NCBI GenBank assembly: GCA_040877625.1
Contig: JBBDNK010000005.1
Location: 62,001-126,000 of the forward strand
Length of the DNA stretch: 64,000 nt
Origin: Methylonatrum sp040877625
GTDB taxonomy: Bacteria; Pseudomonadota; Gammaproteobacteria; Nitrococcales; Aquisalimonadaceae
Direction of reading: 5' to 3'
A program made the position numbers and the translations under genes. The notes beneath the pieces are model-generated. The model searched no databases, was not told the origin of the DNA, and saw only the letters and a list, made by a program, of their open reading frames with translations. Below are positions 33,601 to 42,533 of this stretch, piece by piece. Positions within the stretch are counted from its first letter, which is position 1; every line of letters starts with the position of its first letter.

Positions 33601-35019
33601 ATGAGCAAGGCGGCGGGAACGAAGGACCGGACGGACGCATCGCGGCGCAATTTTCTGCGCAATGCCGGGCTGCTGGTCAGTGGGTCGGCCGTGATGGGCG
33701 CCGTGCCCGGCTGGATGCAAGGCGCCGCCCATGCCGGCGGCAGTGAAGGTCTGGAGAAGACCGATGTGACCCTCGGCTTCATCCCGCTCACGGACTGTGC
33801 CTCCATTGTCATCGCGCACGAGAAGGGGTTTTTCCGGAAACACGGCCTGAACGTGCAGCCTTCCAAGGAAGCGTCCTGGGCGAATATCCGCGACAAGGTC
33901 AATATCGGCGCGCTGGACGGCGGCCATATGCTGGCGGGCATGCCCATCGCTTCCAGCCTGGGGGTCGGAGCCGTCGAGCAACCCACCATCACCGGTTTCA
34001 GCATGGACCTCAACGGCAACGCCATCACCGTCTCCAACGATCTCCACGACCGCATGATGGAGGCCGATCCCGAGGCCATGGCAGAGAAGCCCACCACCGC
34101 GCGGGCGCTGAAGAAGGTGATCGACGCCGACAAGGCCGCCGGCCGTGAGCCGCTCACCTTTGCCATGGTGTTTCCGGTATCCACGCACAATTACGAGCTG
34201 CGCTACTGGATGGCCGCCGCCGGCATCGACCCCGACAACGACGTGCGGCTGATCGTCATTCCACCGCCGCAGATGGTGGCCAACCTGCGCTCCCGCAACA
34301 TGGACGGCTACTGCGTCGGCGAACCGTGGAACATGCGCGCCGTGGACATGGGCATCGGCAAGGTCATCGTCACCAACTACGAGATCTGGAACAACAATCC
34401 GGAGAAAGTGCTGGGCGTGACCCGGGAATGGGCCGAGAAGTATCCCAATACCCATCGCGCCATGCTGCGTGCCCTGATCGAGGCCAACCAGTGGATGGAC
34501 AAGCCCGAAAACCGGCAGGAGGTGGTGAAGATCATCTCCGGGCGGGCTTATGTGAATGCCCCGGAAAACGTGGTTGCCATGTCCATGACCGGAACGCTGC
34601 AGTTCAGCGGCGATGGCGAGCCGCGACCGTTCCCGGATTTCAATGTTTTCCACCGTTACGCTGCCAGCTTTCCGTGGCGCTCCCACGCCACCTGGTTCAT
34701 CACCCAGATGATCCGCTGGGGGCAGCTGGATCGGCCCGTGGACATCCGCAAGGTGGCCGACAGCGTCTACCGGCCGGACCTCTACCGGCAGGCTGCCCAG
34801 GATCTGGGCGTGCCGTACCCGACCATCGACTACAAGGCCGAGGGCGCCAACGCCGAGCCCTGGACCCTGGAGGACGCCACCTCACCGATTGCCATGGGTC
34901 CAGATCTGTTCCTGGACGGCAAGACCTTTGATCCCGAAAACCTGATGGCTTATCTGCAAGGCTTCAAGGTCCACAACCGTCGCATCGAGCTGGCCGCACT
35001 TGCCGGCCTCAATGCCTGA
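33601..35019 (+). CDS. nrtA: ABC nitrate transporter, periplasmic binding protein NrtA
   Basis: A 472-residue protein with a Tat signal (SRRNFLRNAGLLVSG, RR at 15-16; cleavage near AHA-GG at 45). The mature part is NrtA/NasF-like (TLGFIPLTDCASIVIAHEKG, GALDGGHMLAGMPIA, YCVGEPWNMRAV). It delivers nitrate to NrtBC. Because it carries an export signal it is not the cytoplasmic sensor NasS, a close relative. The ATG at 33601 with upstream GGGGA is the start; the long in-frame opening upstream covers the leader RNA. First gene of nrtABC-nirBD-nasA-narK. Confidence 0.93.
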   Translation: MSKAAGTKDRTDASRRNFLRNAGLLVSGSAVMGAVPGWMQGAAHAGGSEGLEKTDVTLGFIPLTDCASIVIAHEKGFFRKHGLNVQPSKEASWANIRDKVNIGALDGGHMLAGMPIASSLGVGAVEQPTITGFSMDLNGNAITVSNDLHDRMMEADPEAMAEKPTTARALKKVIDADKAAGREPLTFAMVFPVSTHNYELRYWMAAAGIDPDNDVRLIVIPPPQMVANLRSRNMDGYCVGEPWNMRAVDMGIGKVIVTNYEIWNNNPEKVLGVTREWAEKYPNTHRAMLRALIEANQWMDKPENRQEVVKIISGRAYVNAPENVVAMSMTGTLQFSGDGEPRPFPDFNVFHRYAASFPWRSHATWFITQMIRWGQLDRPVDIRKVADSVYRPDLYRQAAQDLGVPYPTIDYKAEGANAEPWTLEDATSPIAMGPDLFLDGKTFDPENLMAYLQGFKVHNRRIELAALAGLNA

Positions 35020-35037
35020 GCCCGGGAGGGAATCAAC

Positions 35038-35964
35038 ATGTCCACCGCGATCAAGACGGACACATTCAGCGAGGAGACAAGCGCCGTGGAGCGCAGGCCC
35101 GTGGGTGCCATGGCGCTCACGGGCCATGCGGCTGTGCCGCCCGCGCCTGCCGCACCAGCCTCGGCAAGCGGCTGGCTCCAGGGAGACGCGCTCCGGGGGC
35201 TGATTCTCAGCGTTGTGCTGCCGATGATCACGTTCGGCATCATCATCGCCCTGTGGTCCTTCGTGCATCTGAAAGTCGCACCGGACCTGCCCGGGCCGAT
35301 GGCGACCTTCGATGAGGCCGTCTACCAGTTCTCCGATCCGTTCTACGACAACGGCCCCAACGACATGGGCATCGGCTGGCAGGTCCTGTATTCGCTCGGC
35401 CGCGTACTGGCGGGCTTCGGTCTGGCTATCGCGGTGGCCATCCCCATGGGCTTTCTCATGGGTATGAGCCGTACCTGCGAACGCGCCTGGCAGCCGCTGG
35501 TGCAGATCCTCCGCCCGGTCAGTCCGCTGGCCTGGCTGCCCATCGGACTGCTGGTCTTCCAGGCAGTGAACCCGTCGGCCATTTTCGTGATTTTTATCAC
35601 CTGCATCTGGCCGACCCTGCTCAATACCGCCGCCGGCGTGAAGGCGATCCCTGACGACTATATGAACGTCGCCCGGGTTCTGCGCCTGAACGGCTGGGAA
35701 ATCATGCGGCGCATTCTGCTGCCGGCAACGCTGCCGCACATCATCACGGGCATGCGGCTGTCGCTGGGTATTGCGTGGATGGTGATCGTCGCCGCCGAGA
35801 TGCTCACCGGCGGCATCGGCATCGGCTTTTTCGTCTGGGACGAGTGGAACAACCTGAAGGTGGAATCGATCATCGTCGCCATCTTCGTCATCGGCATGGT
35901 GGGTATCGCGCTGGAGATGGGCATGACCGCCCTGCAGCGGTTTCTGGATTACGGCAAAGCCTGA
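35038..35964 (+). CDS. nrtB: ABC nitrate transporter permease NrtB
   Basis: A 308-residue inner-membrane permease of the NrtB/SsuC class with about six to seven helices. The EAA-like cytoplasmic loop is NVARVLRLNGWEIMRRILLP (about 209-228). The N-terminal 55 residues are Ala/Pro-rich and cytoplasmic. GGAGGG ribosome site before ATG; 18 bases after nrtA. It would be driven by the ATPase encoded next. Confidence 0.94.
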   Translation: MSTAIKTDTFSEETSAVERRPVGAMALTGHAAVPPAPAAPASASGWLQGDALRGLILSVVLPMITFGIIIALWSFVHLKVAPDLPGPMATFDEAVYQFSDPFYDNGPNDMGIGWQVLYSLGRVLAGFGLAIAVAIPMGFLMGMSRTCERAWQPLVQILRPVSPLAWLPIGLLVFQAVNPSAIFVIFITCIWPTLLNTAAGVKAIPDDYMNVARVLRLNGWEIMRRILLPATLPHIITGMRLSLGIAWMVIVAAEMLTGGIGIGFFVWDEWNNLKVESIIVAIFVIGMVGIALEMGMTALQRFLDYGKA

Positions 35965-36051
35965 GACGGAGTGATGAATACAGCACGCGGTGGTATCGCT
36001 ACCCCGCCACCTCCGCCCCCGGCGCAGGCACCAAGCTTAAGGAGTCAGAAC

Positions 36052-36849
36052 GTGAAGCATTATTTAACCATCGAAGACGTGGGTATCGAGTTCCAGACCC
36101 GCAACGGCCCGTTTCGCGCCCTGCGGGACGTACGCCTGGGCGTGGAACAGGGCGAGTTCATCTCGCTCATCGGCCACTCCGGCTGCGGCAAGTCCACGGT
36201 GTTGAACATCGTCGCCGGCCTGCTGGAGGCCACCGAAGGCGGCGTCACCCTGGAAGGCCGGGAAGTCTGCCAGCCCGGCCCGGACCGCGCGGTCATCTTC
36301 CAGAACCACAGCCTGCTGCCCTGGCTCACTGTGTACGAGAACGTGCGCATGGCGGTGGACAAGGTGTTCGGCAGGACCCGCTCAAAGGTGGAGCGGGACG
36401 AATGGACCCGCGAGAACCTGGTGCTGGTGCACATGGATCATGCCCTGGACAAGCGCCCCAGCGAAATCTCCGGCGGCATGAAGCAGCGCGTGGGCATCGC
36501 CCGGGCGCTGGCCATGGAGCCCAAGGTGCTGCTCATGGACGAGCCATTCGGCGCCCTGGATGCGCTGACCCGCGCGCATCTGCAGGATGCCCTGATGGAG
36601 ATCCACGCCCGCCGCCGCAACACCGTGCTGATGATCACCCATGATGTCGACGAGGCCGTGCTGCTGTCGGACCGCATCGTGATGATGACCAACGACCCCG
36701 CCGCAACCATCGGCGAGGTGCTGGATATCGGCCTGGAACGCCCCCGCCAACGGCTGGAGCTTGCCGGCAGCGCCGCCTACAATCGCTACCGCAAGCGCGT
36801 CCTGGAGTTTCTGTACGAACGCCAGTGCCGGCCGGCGGATGCAGCGTAA
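36052..36849 (+). CDS. nrtC: ABC nitrate transporter ATP-binding protein (NrtD/NasD type)
   Basis: A 265-residue ATPase. Walker A GHSGCGKST, Q-loop FQNHSLLPWLTVYENV, signature SGGMKQRVGIARAL, Walker B VLLMDEPFGALDALT and the H-loop ITHDVDEAVLL are all present. No solute-binding domain is fused, so it equals NrtD rather than cyanobacterial NrtC. The GTG at 36052 is chosen because TAAGGAG lies seven bases upstream and VKHYLTIEDVGIEF begins the domain; an ATG at 35974 would add a Pro-rich tail with a poor ribosome site. Confidence 0.93.
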   Translation: MKHYLTIEDVGIEFQTRNGPFRALRDVRLGVEQGEFISLIGHSGCGKSTVLNIVAGLLEATEGGVTLEGREVCQPGPDRAVIFQNHSLLPWLTVYENVRMAVDKVFGRTRSKVERDEWTRENLVLVHMDHALDKRPSEISGGMKQRVGIARALAMEPKVLLMDEPFGALDALTRAHLQDALMEIHARRRNTVLMITHDVDEAVLLSDRIVMMTNDPAATIGEVLDIGLERPRQRLELAGSAAYNRYRKRVLEFLYERQCRPADAA

Positions 36850-36866
36850 CAGGGAGAGTGGAATAC

Positions 36867-39299
36867 ATGAGCAAGGAAAAACTGGTTCTGGTGGGCAACG
36901 GCATGGCCGGCATGAAGGTCATTGAAGAATTGCTGACCATCGCGCCGAACAAGTACGAGATTACCGTTTTCGGCGCCGAGCCCTACGGCAACTACAATCG
37001 CATCATGCTGTCGCCGCTGCTGGCCGGGGAAAAGGCCCTGGACGACATCATGCTCAACACGGAAGCCTGGTACGCGGACAACGGCATCCGTCTGCACAAG
37101 GGCAAGGAAATCATCGAAATCGACCGCATCGGCAAGCGCGTCATCGCCGCCGACGGCACCAACGAGAGCTACGATCGGCTGCTGCTGGGTACCGGGTCCA
37201 ACCCCTTCATCATCCCCGTGCCGGGTCACGATTTGCCCGGTGTGCTCGGCTACCGCGACGTGCACGACGTCAATGCCATGCTCGAGTCCAGCCAGACGCA
37301 CAGGCACGCGGTTGTCATTGGCGGCGGCCTGCTTGGCCTGGAGGCTGCCTACGGCCTGATGCAGCAGGGCATGGAAGTGACCGTGGTCCATCTCATGGAC
37401 ACCCTGATGGAGCGCCAGCTCGACGCCACCGCCGGCAAGTACCTGCAGAAATCCCTGGAGGCCCGCGGCATGCGGTTCCGCATGCAGGCGCAGACCAGCG
37501 AGATTATCGGCGAAGGCCGCGTGCAGGCGGTGCGTTTCAAGGACGGGGACGAACTGTCGGCCGATCTGGTGGTGATGGCTGTCGGCATCCGCCCGAACAT
37601 GGAACTGGCAAGAAAGGCCGGGCTCTACTGCGATCGCGGCGTGGTGGTCTCCGACACGCTGCAGACCTTCGACCCCCGCATCTACGCCGTCGGCGAATGC
37701 GTGCAGCACCGCGGCCAGTGCTACGGCCTGGTGGCGCCGTTGTTCGAACAGGCCAAGGTCTGCGCCAATCATCTGGCGGGTTACGGCTTCCGCTACTACG
37801 AGGGGTCGGTAACCTCGACCAAGCTCAAGGTTACCGGTATCGATCTGTTCTCGGCGGGGGATTTCCAGGATGCCGAGGGCGTGGATACCATCGTCTACCA
37901 GGACCCCTCCGCAGGCGTGTACAAGAAGGTTTGCGTCAAGGACGACCGTATCGTCGGCGCGGTGCTTTACGGCGACACCGGCGACGGCACCTGGTACTTC
38001 AAGCTGCTCCGGGAAGGCACCTCCATTGCCGATTTCCGCGACGGCCTGCTGTTCGGCCAGGCCCATCTGGGTGATTCCGGCCATGGAGGCGTCAGCCAGG
38101 TTGCCAACCTGCCGGATGATGCCCAGATCTGCGATTGCAATGGCGTCTGCAAGGGCACCATCGTCAAGGCCATCACTGAGAACGGCCTGTTCACCCTTGA
38201 CGAGGTCAAGGCGCACACCAAGGCGTCCGCGTCCTGCGGCTCCTGCCAGGGGCTGGTCGAACAGCTGCTGGCCGCCACCATGGGCGGCGATTACGAAGCC
38301 GCCGCGGTGAAACCCATGTGTGCCTGTACGGACATGAGCCATGACCAGGTGCGCGAGGCCATTCGTGCCGAACAGCTGACCAGCCTGCGCGGCGTGTTCG
38401 ACACGCTGGGCTGGAAAACTCCGGACGGCTGCGACAAGTGCCGCCCGGCGCTGAACTACTATCTCATCTCCACCTGGCCGGATCAGGCTCAGGACGATCC
38501 GCAGGCGCGCTTCGTCAACGAGCGCATGCACGCCAACATCCAGAAGGACGGTACCTACTCCGTGGTGCCGCGCATCTGGGGCGGCGTGACCACACCTTCG
38601 GAGCTGCGGGCCATCGCGGACGTTGCCGAAAAGTTCAAGGTGCCCACGGTGAAGATCACCGGAGGCCAGCGCATCGATCTGCTGGGCGTGAAAAAGCAGG
38701 ACCTGCCGGGCATGTGGGGCGATCTTTCGGATGCCGGCTTTGTCTCCGGTCATGCCTACGGCAAATCCCTGCGGACGGTGAAGACCTGCGTGGGCTCCGA
38801 GTGGTGTCGCTTCGGCACCCAGGACTCCACCACCTGCGGCATCCAGCTCGAAGAGATGACCTGGGGCTCGTGGACTCCTCACAAGTTCAAGATGGCCGTC
38901 TCCGGCTGCCCGCGCAACTGCGCCGAGGCCACCATCAAGGACTTCGGCGTGGTGGCGATCGACTCCGGCTGGGAACTGCACGTGGGCGGCAACGGCGGCG
39001 TGAAGATCCGCGCCACCGACGTGCTCTGTCGGGTAAAGACCATGGACGAAGTGAAGGAATACTGCGCCGCCTTCATGCAGCTCTACCGCGAGCAGGGCCG
39101 CTACCTGGAGCGCACCGCGCCCTGGATCGAGCGCGTCGGCCTGAGTTACGTCAAGGAGCGCGTCGTCGAGGACACGGACGGCCGCAAACAGCTGGCCGAG
39201 CGTTTCCACGCGTCCCAGAAACACGCCCAGGAGGACCCCTGGAAGAAATTCAGCAAGAACCATGAGGCCAAGTTCGTGCCATTGAAGCGCGCCGTCTAG
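36867..39299 (+). CDS. nirB: Assimilatory nitrite reductase [NAD(P)H] large subunit
   Basis: An 810-residue cytoplasmic enzyme reducing nitrite to ammonium. Domains in order: FAD/NAD(P)H (LVLVGNGMAGMKVIEEL, then VIGGGLLGLEAAYGL at about 150), two BFD-like [2Fe-2S] segments (CDCNGVCKG from C422, then CACTDMS and CDKCRP), and the siroheme/[4Fe-4S] domain with C641, C647, C681 and C685 (CVGSEWC, GCPRNC). All cofactors' ligands appear intact. The ATG at 36867 has GGGAGAG nine bases upstream and follows nrtC by 17 bases. Confidence 0.96.
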   Translation: MSKEKLVLVGNGMAGMKVIEELLTIAPNKYEITVFGAEPYGNYNRIMLSPLLAGEKALDDIMLNTEAWYADNGIRLHKGKEIIEIDRIGKRVIAADGTNESYDRLLLGTGSNPFIIPVPGHDLPGVLGYRDVHDVNAMLESSQTHRHAVVIGGGLLGLEAAYGLMQQGMEVTVVHLMDTLMERQLDATAGKYLQKSLEARGMRFRMQAQTSEIIGEGRVQAVRFKDGDELSADLVVMAVGIRPNMELARKAGLYCDRGVVVSDTLQTFDPRIYAVGECVQHRGQCYGLVAPLFEQAKVCANHLAGYGFRYYEGSVTSTKLKVTGIDLFSAGDFQDAEGVDTIVYQDPSAGVYKKVCVKDDRIVGAVLYGDTGDGTWYFKLLREGTSIADFRDGLLFGQAHLGDSGHGGVSQVANLPDDAQICDCNGVCKGTIVKAITENGLFTLDEVKAHTKASASCGSCQGLVEQLLAATMGGDYEAAAVKPMCACTDMSHDQVREAIRAEQLTSLRGVFDTLGWKTPDGCDKCRPALNYYLISTWPDQAQDDPQARFVNERMHANIQKDGTYSVVPRIWGGVTTPSELRAIADVAEKFKVPTVKITGGQRIDLLGVKKQDLPGMWGDLSDAGFVSGHAYGKSLRTVKTCVGSEWCRFGTQDSTTCGIQLEEMTWGSWTPHKFKMAVSGCPRNCAEATIKDFGVVAIDSGWELHVGGNGGVKIRATDVLCRVKTMDEVKEYCAAFMQLYREQGRYLERTAPWIERVGLSYVKERVVEDTDGRKQLAERFHASQKHAQEDPWKKFSKNHEAKFVPLKRAV

Positions 39300-39326
39300 C
39301 CAAACCGGTTTTCATAGGGTTCGCAG

Positions 39327-39353
39327 GGTGGATGGAGCAAAGCGATATCCACC
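39327..39353. repeat. REP-like hairpin between nirB and nirD
   Basis: GGTGGAT and ATCCACC pair around a 13-base loop (GGAGCAAAGCGAT), preceded by CAGG. This is the same palindrome style as at 14474-14590 (YGGA...AGCG...TCCRCC). It makes the nirB-nirD gap 100 bases instead of the usual few, and could tune mRNA stability inside the operon. Confidence 0.65.
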
Positions 39354-39399
39354 GCAAGGCCTCAGCAGGCAATACATACGGATAGAAGGGAACCATCCC

Positions 39400-39750
39400 A
39401 TGCAAGCCGCCAAAACCATGGACACCAACTGGCTCTCCATCGGCCGCATCGAGGACATCCCCGTTCTCGGTGCGCGCGTCGTGGAAACAGCCCACGGTCC
39501 CGTTGCCGTCTTCCGCAACAGCGCCGACGAAATATTCGCCCTGCTCGACCGCTGCCCGCATCAGGGTGGACCGCTCTCCGAGGGCATGGTCCACGGCCGT
39601 GTTGTCACCTGCCCGCTTCACGCCTGGCACATTCACCTGGACAAGGGCGAAGCCAAGGCCCCGGACGTCGGCTGTGTGCCGAAATTCGAGGTCCGCCTGG
39701 AGGGCGATGAAATCCATCTCAATCCGAACCCGATCGAGGCTGCCAGTTGA
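39400..39750 (+). CDS. nirD: Nitrite reductase small subunit NirD, Rieske type
   Basis: A 116-residue Rieske-fold protein, partner of NirB. CPHQGGPLSEG and CPLHAWHIHLDKG give C-x-H and C-x2-H, the full [2Fe-2S] ligand set that enterobacterial NirD has lost. The ATG at 39400 has GAAGGG ten bases upstream; an in-frame opening begins upstream in the repeat. The nasA frame begins within 20 bases. Confidence 0.93.
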   Translation: MQAAKTMDTNWLSIGRIEDIPVLGARVVETAHGPVAVFRNSADEIFALLDRCPHQGGPLSEGMVHGRVVTCPLHAWHIHLDKGEAKAPDVGCVPKFEVRLEGDEIHLNPNPIEAAS

Positions 39751-39767
39751 GGGCGGCGGATAACTTT

Positions 39768-42443
39768 ATGCTGAATTCCGACCGTCAGGTCACACGGACC
39801 ACCTGCCCGTACTGTGGTGTCGGCTGCGGCCTGCTTGTCAGCCGGGAGGCGGACGGCCGCGTCACGGTGCAGGGAGATACCGATCATCCCGCCAACTACG
39901 GCAGGCTCTGCTCCAAGGGCGCGGCGCTTGGTGACACCGTGGATCTCGGCGGACGGCTGCTGACCCCGGAAGTGCGTGGCCGGCGTGTGAGCTGGGATAC
40001 CGCCCTGGATACCGTCGCCGACGGCTTGAGGAAGGTCGTCGAAGCGCATGGTCCGGGCGCAATCGCATTCTACGGTTCCGGACAAATGCTCACCGAGGAC
40101 TATTATGTATCCAACAAGCTGTTCAAGGGTTTTCTGGGCACGCCCCATGTAGACACCAATTCCCGGCTTTGCATGTCGTCCGCGGTCGCGGGCCACAAGC
40201 GGGCTTTCGGGTCCGACACGGTCCCCGGCTGCTACGAGGACCTGGAACTGGCGGACCTGCTCGTGATCACCGGGTCCAACCTGGCCTGGTGTCACCCGGT
40301 GATCTATCAGCGCATCAAGGCGGCCAAGGCCCGGCGGCCCGGCATGCGTGTCGTGGTCATTGACCCGCGCCGAACGGACACCTGCGAGATTGCCGATTTA
40401 CATCTGCCCCTGGCCCCCGGCACGGATGTGTGGTTATGGAACGGCCTGCTGGATCACATGGCGAAGGAAGGTAAGGCGGACTACGTCTTCCTGGAGGAGA
40501 AAACAGAGGGGTATGGGGCAGCGATCCGGCAGGCCGCCCATAGTTCCGGCAGCATTCCCACGGTGGCGGCACAGTGCGATCTGGCCGAGGCCGACGTCGC
40601 GGTGTTCTACCGCTGGTTCGCCGCCACCGAGAAGACCGTCAGCCTGTTCTCGCAGGGGGTGAATCAGTCGTCCGCGGGCACGGACAAGGTCAATGCCATC
40701 ATCAACTGTCACCTGCTCAGCGGCCGCATCGGCCACCCGGGCATGGGCCCGTTCTCCATCACTGGCCAGCCCAACGCCATGGGTGGCCGCGAAGTCGGCG
40801 GCCTGGCCAATCAGCTTGCATCGCATATGGATTTCGACGCCGCGGACGTCGACCGCGTGCGGCGCTTCTGGGATGCCCCCAATCTCGTCACCGGTCCCGG
40901 CCACAAGGCCGTGGACCTGTTCCAGGCCATTGAGACGGGTGAGATCCGCGCCGTGTGGATCATGGCCACCAACCCGCTGGTGTCCCTGCCGGATGCCGAC
41001 CGCATGCGAGAGCTGCTCAAGCGCTGCGATCTGGTGGTGGTCTCCGAAGCCATGCGCAGCACCGACACCAGTGTGACCGCCCATGTCCTGTTGCCGGCGC
41101 TGGCATGGGGCGAAAAGGACGGCACCGTGACCAACTCCGAGCGCCGTATCTCGCGCCAGCGCCCATTCCTGCCCGCGCCGGGCGAGGCAAGGGCGGACTG
41201 GTGGGCCATCAGCCAGGTAGCCTGTCGGCTGGGCTTCGGCGGCGCCTTTGCCTATGACGGTCCGGACGCCATCTTCCGCGAGCACGCCGCGCTATCGGGC
41301 TTTGAGAATGCCGGCACCCGTGATTTCGACATCAGCGATCTGAGCGGCCTGGACCGCCCCGCCTACGATGCCATGACGCCACGCCAATGGCCCATCCGCG
41401 ACGGCGAGGACACCCCGCGCATGTTCTCCGACGGCCGTTTTTATACGCCCGGCGGCAGGGCGCGCATGGTGACGGTCGAGCCGCGTGCCCCGGTCAATCC
41501 GCCGAGCCCCGACTACCCGATGGTGCTCAACACCGGCCGCATCCGCGATCACTGGCATACCATGACGCGCACGGGCAAGGCCGCGCGGCTGTCGGCGCAC
41601 ATTGTCACTCCGTTTCTGCAACTGCACCCGGATGACGCAAATCGCCTGGGCCTGGACGACGATGCCCTGGCCCGGGCGAGCAGCCGGTGGGGTAGCGTGC
41701 TGGGGCGGGTGCGGGTCGATAGCGGCCAGCGCCGGGGCAGTGTGTTCGTGCCCATGCACTGGAACGACCAGTACGCCGCCATGGGCCGTGTGGATGCCGT
41801 CGTCAACCCGGTCGTGGACCCCATCTCCGGGGAACCCGAGTTCAAGCATACGCCGGTGGCCATCACGCCGCTGGCGGCGCGTTGGCACGGCTTCCTGCTG
41901 CTGCGCGACGAACCGAGCCAGCCTCCCGGCTGTGCCTGGTGGGTCAAGGCCCGCGGCCCCGCCTTCACACGCTACGAGCTGGCCGGTGACGAAACTGCGG
42001 GGCAGCTTCCGGAACTTGCCTGCAGGCTGCTTCCCGGCGATGGCGAATGGCTGGAGATGGCCGACCCCGCACGCGGCAGCTACCGTGCCGCCTGGTTACG
42101 GGATGGGCGGCTCATGGGCTGCCTGTTCATGGGCCCCCAGGACAGCTTGCCGGCTCGCAACTGGCTGGCAGGTCTGTTCGACAGCCCAACGTTGCAGCCC
42201 CGTGAGCGCCTGGCGCTGCTCTCCGGCCGCCCGCCCGCCGGCCAGAAGGACGTTGGGCGCACGGTCTGCTCCTGCTTCGGCGTCGGCGAGAACACCATCG
42301 TCGAGGCCATCACGGGCGGCTGCACCAGCCCCGAGGCGATTACCGCACGGTGTCAGGCCGGCGGCAATTGCGGCAGTTGTCTGCCCGAGATTCAGTCTCT
42401 CATCACCCGGCATGCTCACCCGGCAAACAGGAGAACCGCGTAA
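39768..42443 (+). CDS. nasA: Assimilatory nitrate reductase catalytic subunit
   Basis: An 891-residue molybdopterin (bis-MGD) enzyme converting nitrate to nitrite in the cytoplasm. N-terminal [4Fe-4S] ligands are C13, C16, C20 and C48 (TCPYCGVGCG, YGRLCSKG). The Mo-bis-MGD domains (SSAVAGHKRAFGSDTVPG, QSSAGTDKVNAI, GREVGGLANQL) and the dinucleotide domain (LNTGRIRDHWHTMTRTGK) follow. A C-terminal BFD-like [2Fe-2S] domain (CSCFGVGENT...CQAGGNCGSC) probably receives electrons, as in Klebsiella NasA. No signal peptide. A TTG at 39747 is an alternative start. Confidence 0.95.
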   Translation: MLNSDRQVTRTTCPYCGVGCGLLVSREADGRVTVQGDTDHPANYGRLCSKGAALGDTVDLGGRLLTPEVRGRRVSWDTALDTVADGLRKVVEAHGPGAIAFYGSGQMLTEDYYVSNKLFKGFLGTPHVDTNSRLCMSSAVAGHKRAFGSDTVPGCYEDLELADLLVITGSNLAWCHPVIYQRIKAAKARRPGMRVVVIDPRRTDTCEIADLHLPLAPGTDVWLWNGLLDHMAKEGKADYVFLEEKTEGYGAAIRQAAHSSGSIPTVAAQCDLAEADVAVFYRWFAATEKTVSLFSQGVNQSSAGTDKVNAIINCHLLSGRIGHPGMGPFSITGQPNAMGGREVGGLANQLASHMDFDAADVDRVRRFWDAPNLVTGPGHKAVDLFQAIETGEIRAVWIMATNPLVSLPDADRMRELLKRCDLVVVSEAMRSTDTSVTAHVLLPALAWGEKDGTVTNSERRISRQRPFLPAPGEARADWWAISQVACRLGFGGAFAYDGPDAIFREHAALSGFENAGTRDFDISDLSGLDRPAYDAMTPRQWPIRDGEDTPRMFSDGRFYTPGGRARMVTVEPRAPVNPPSPDYPMVLNTGRIRDHWHTMTRTGKAARLSAHIVTPFLQLHPDDANRLGLDDDALARASSRWGSVLGRVRVDSGQRRGSVFVPMHWNDQYAAMGRVDAVVNPVVDPISGEPEFKHTPVAITPLAARWHGFLLLRDEPSQPPGCAWWVKARGPAFTRYELAGDETAGQLPELACRLLPGDGEWLEMADPARGSYRAAWLRDGRLMGCLFMGPQDSLPARNWLAGLFDSPTLQPRERLALLSGRPPAGQKDVGRTVCSCFGVGENTIVEAITGGCTSPEAITARCQAGGNCGSCLPEIQSLITRHAHPANRRTA

Positions 42444-42533
42444 TGGCCGGGTAAACGGGGTGCCCGATTCAAACATTTACTACGGCCTGCGGCGGCTCAG
42501 CTCCCGCATCGCCGCCGCTGAACCGAGGATTTC

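Noticed and set aside
36786..39263. An 825-codon open frame antisense to nirB
   Set aside because: It mirrors the nirB codon pattern in GC-rich DNA; the product has no recognisable domain, while nirB is fully supported.
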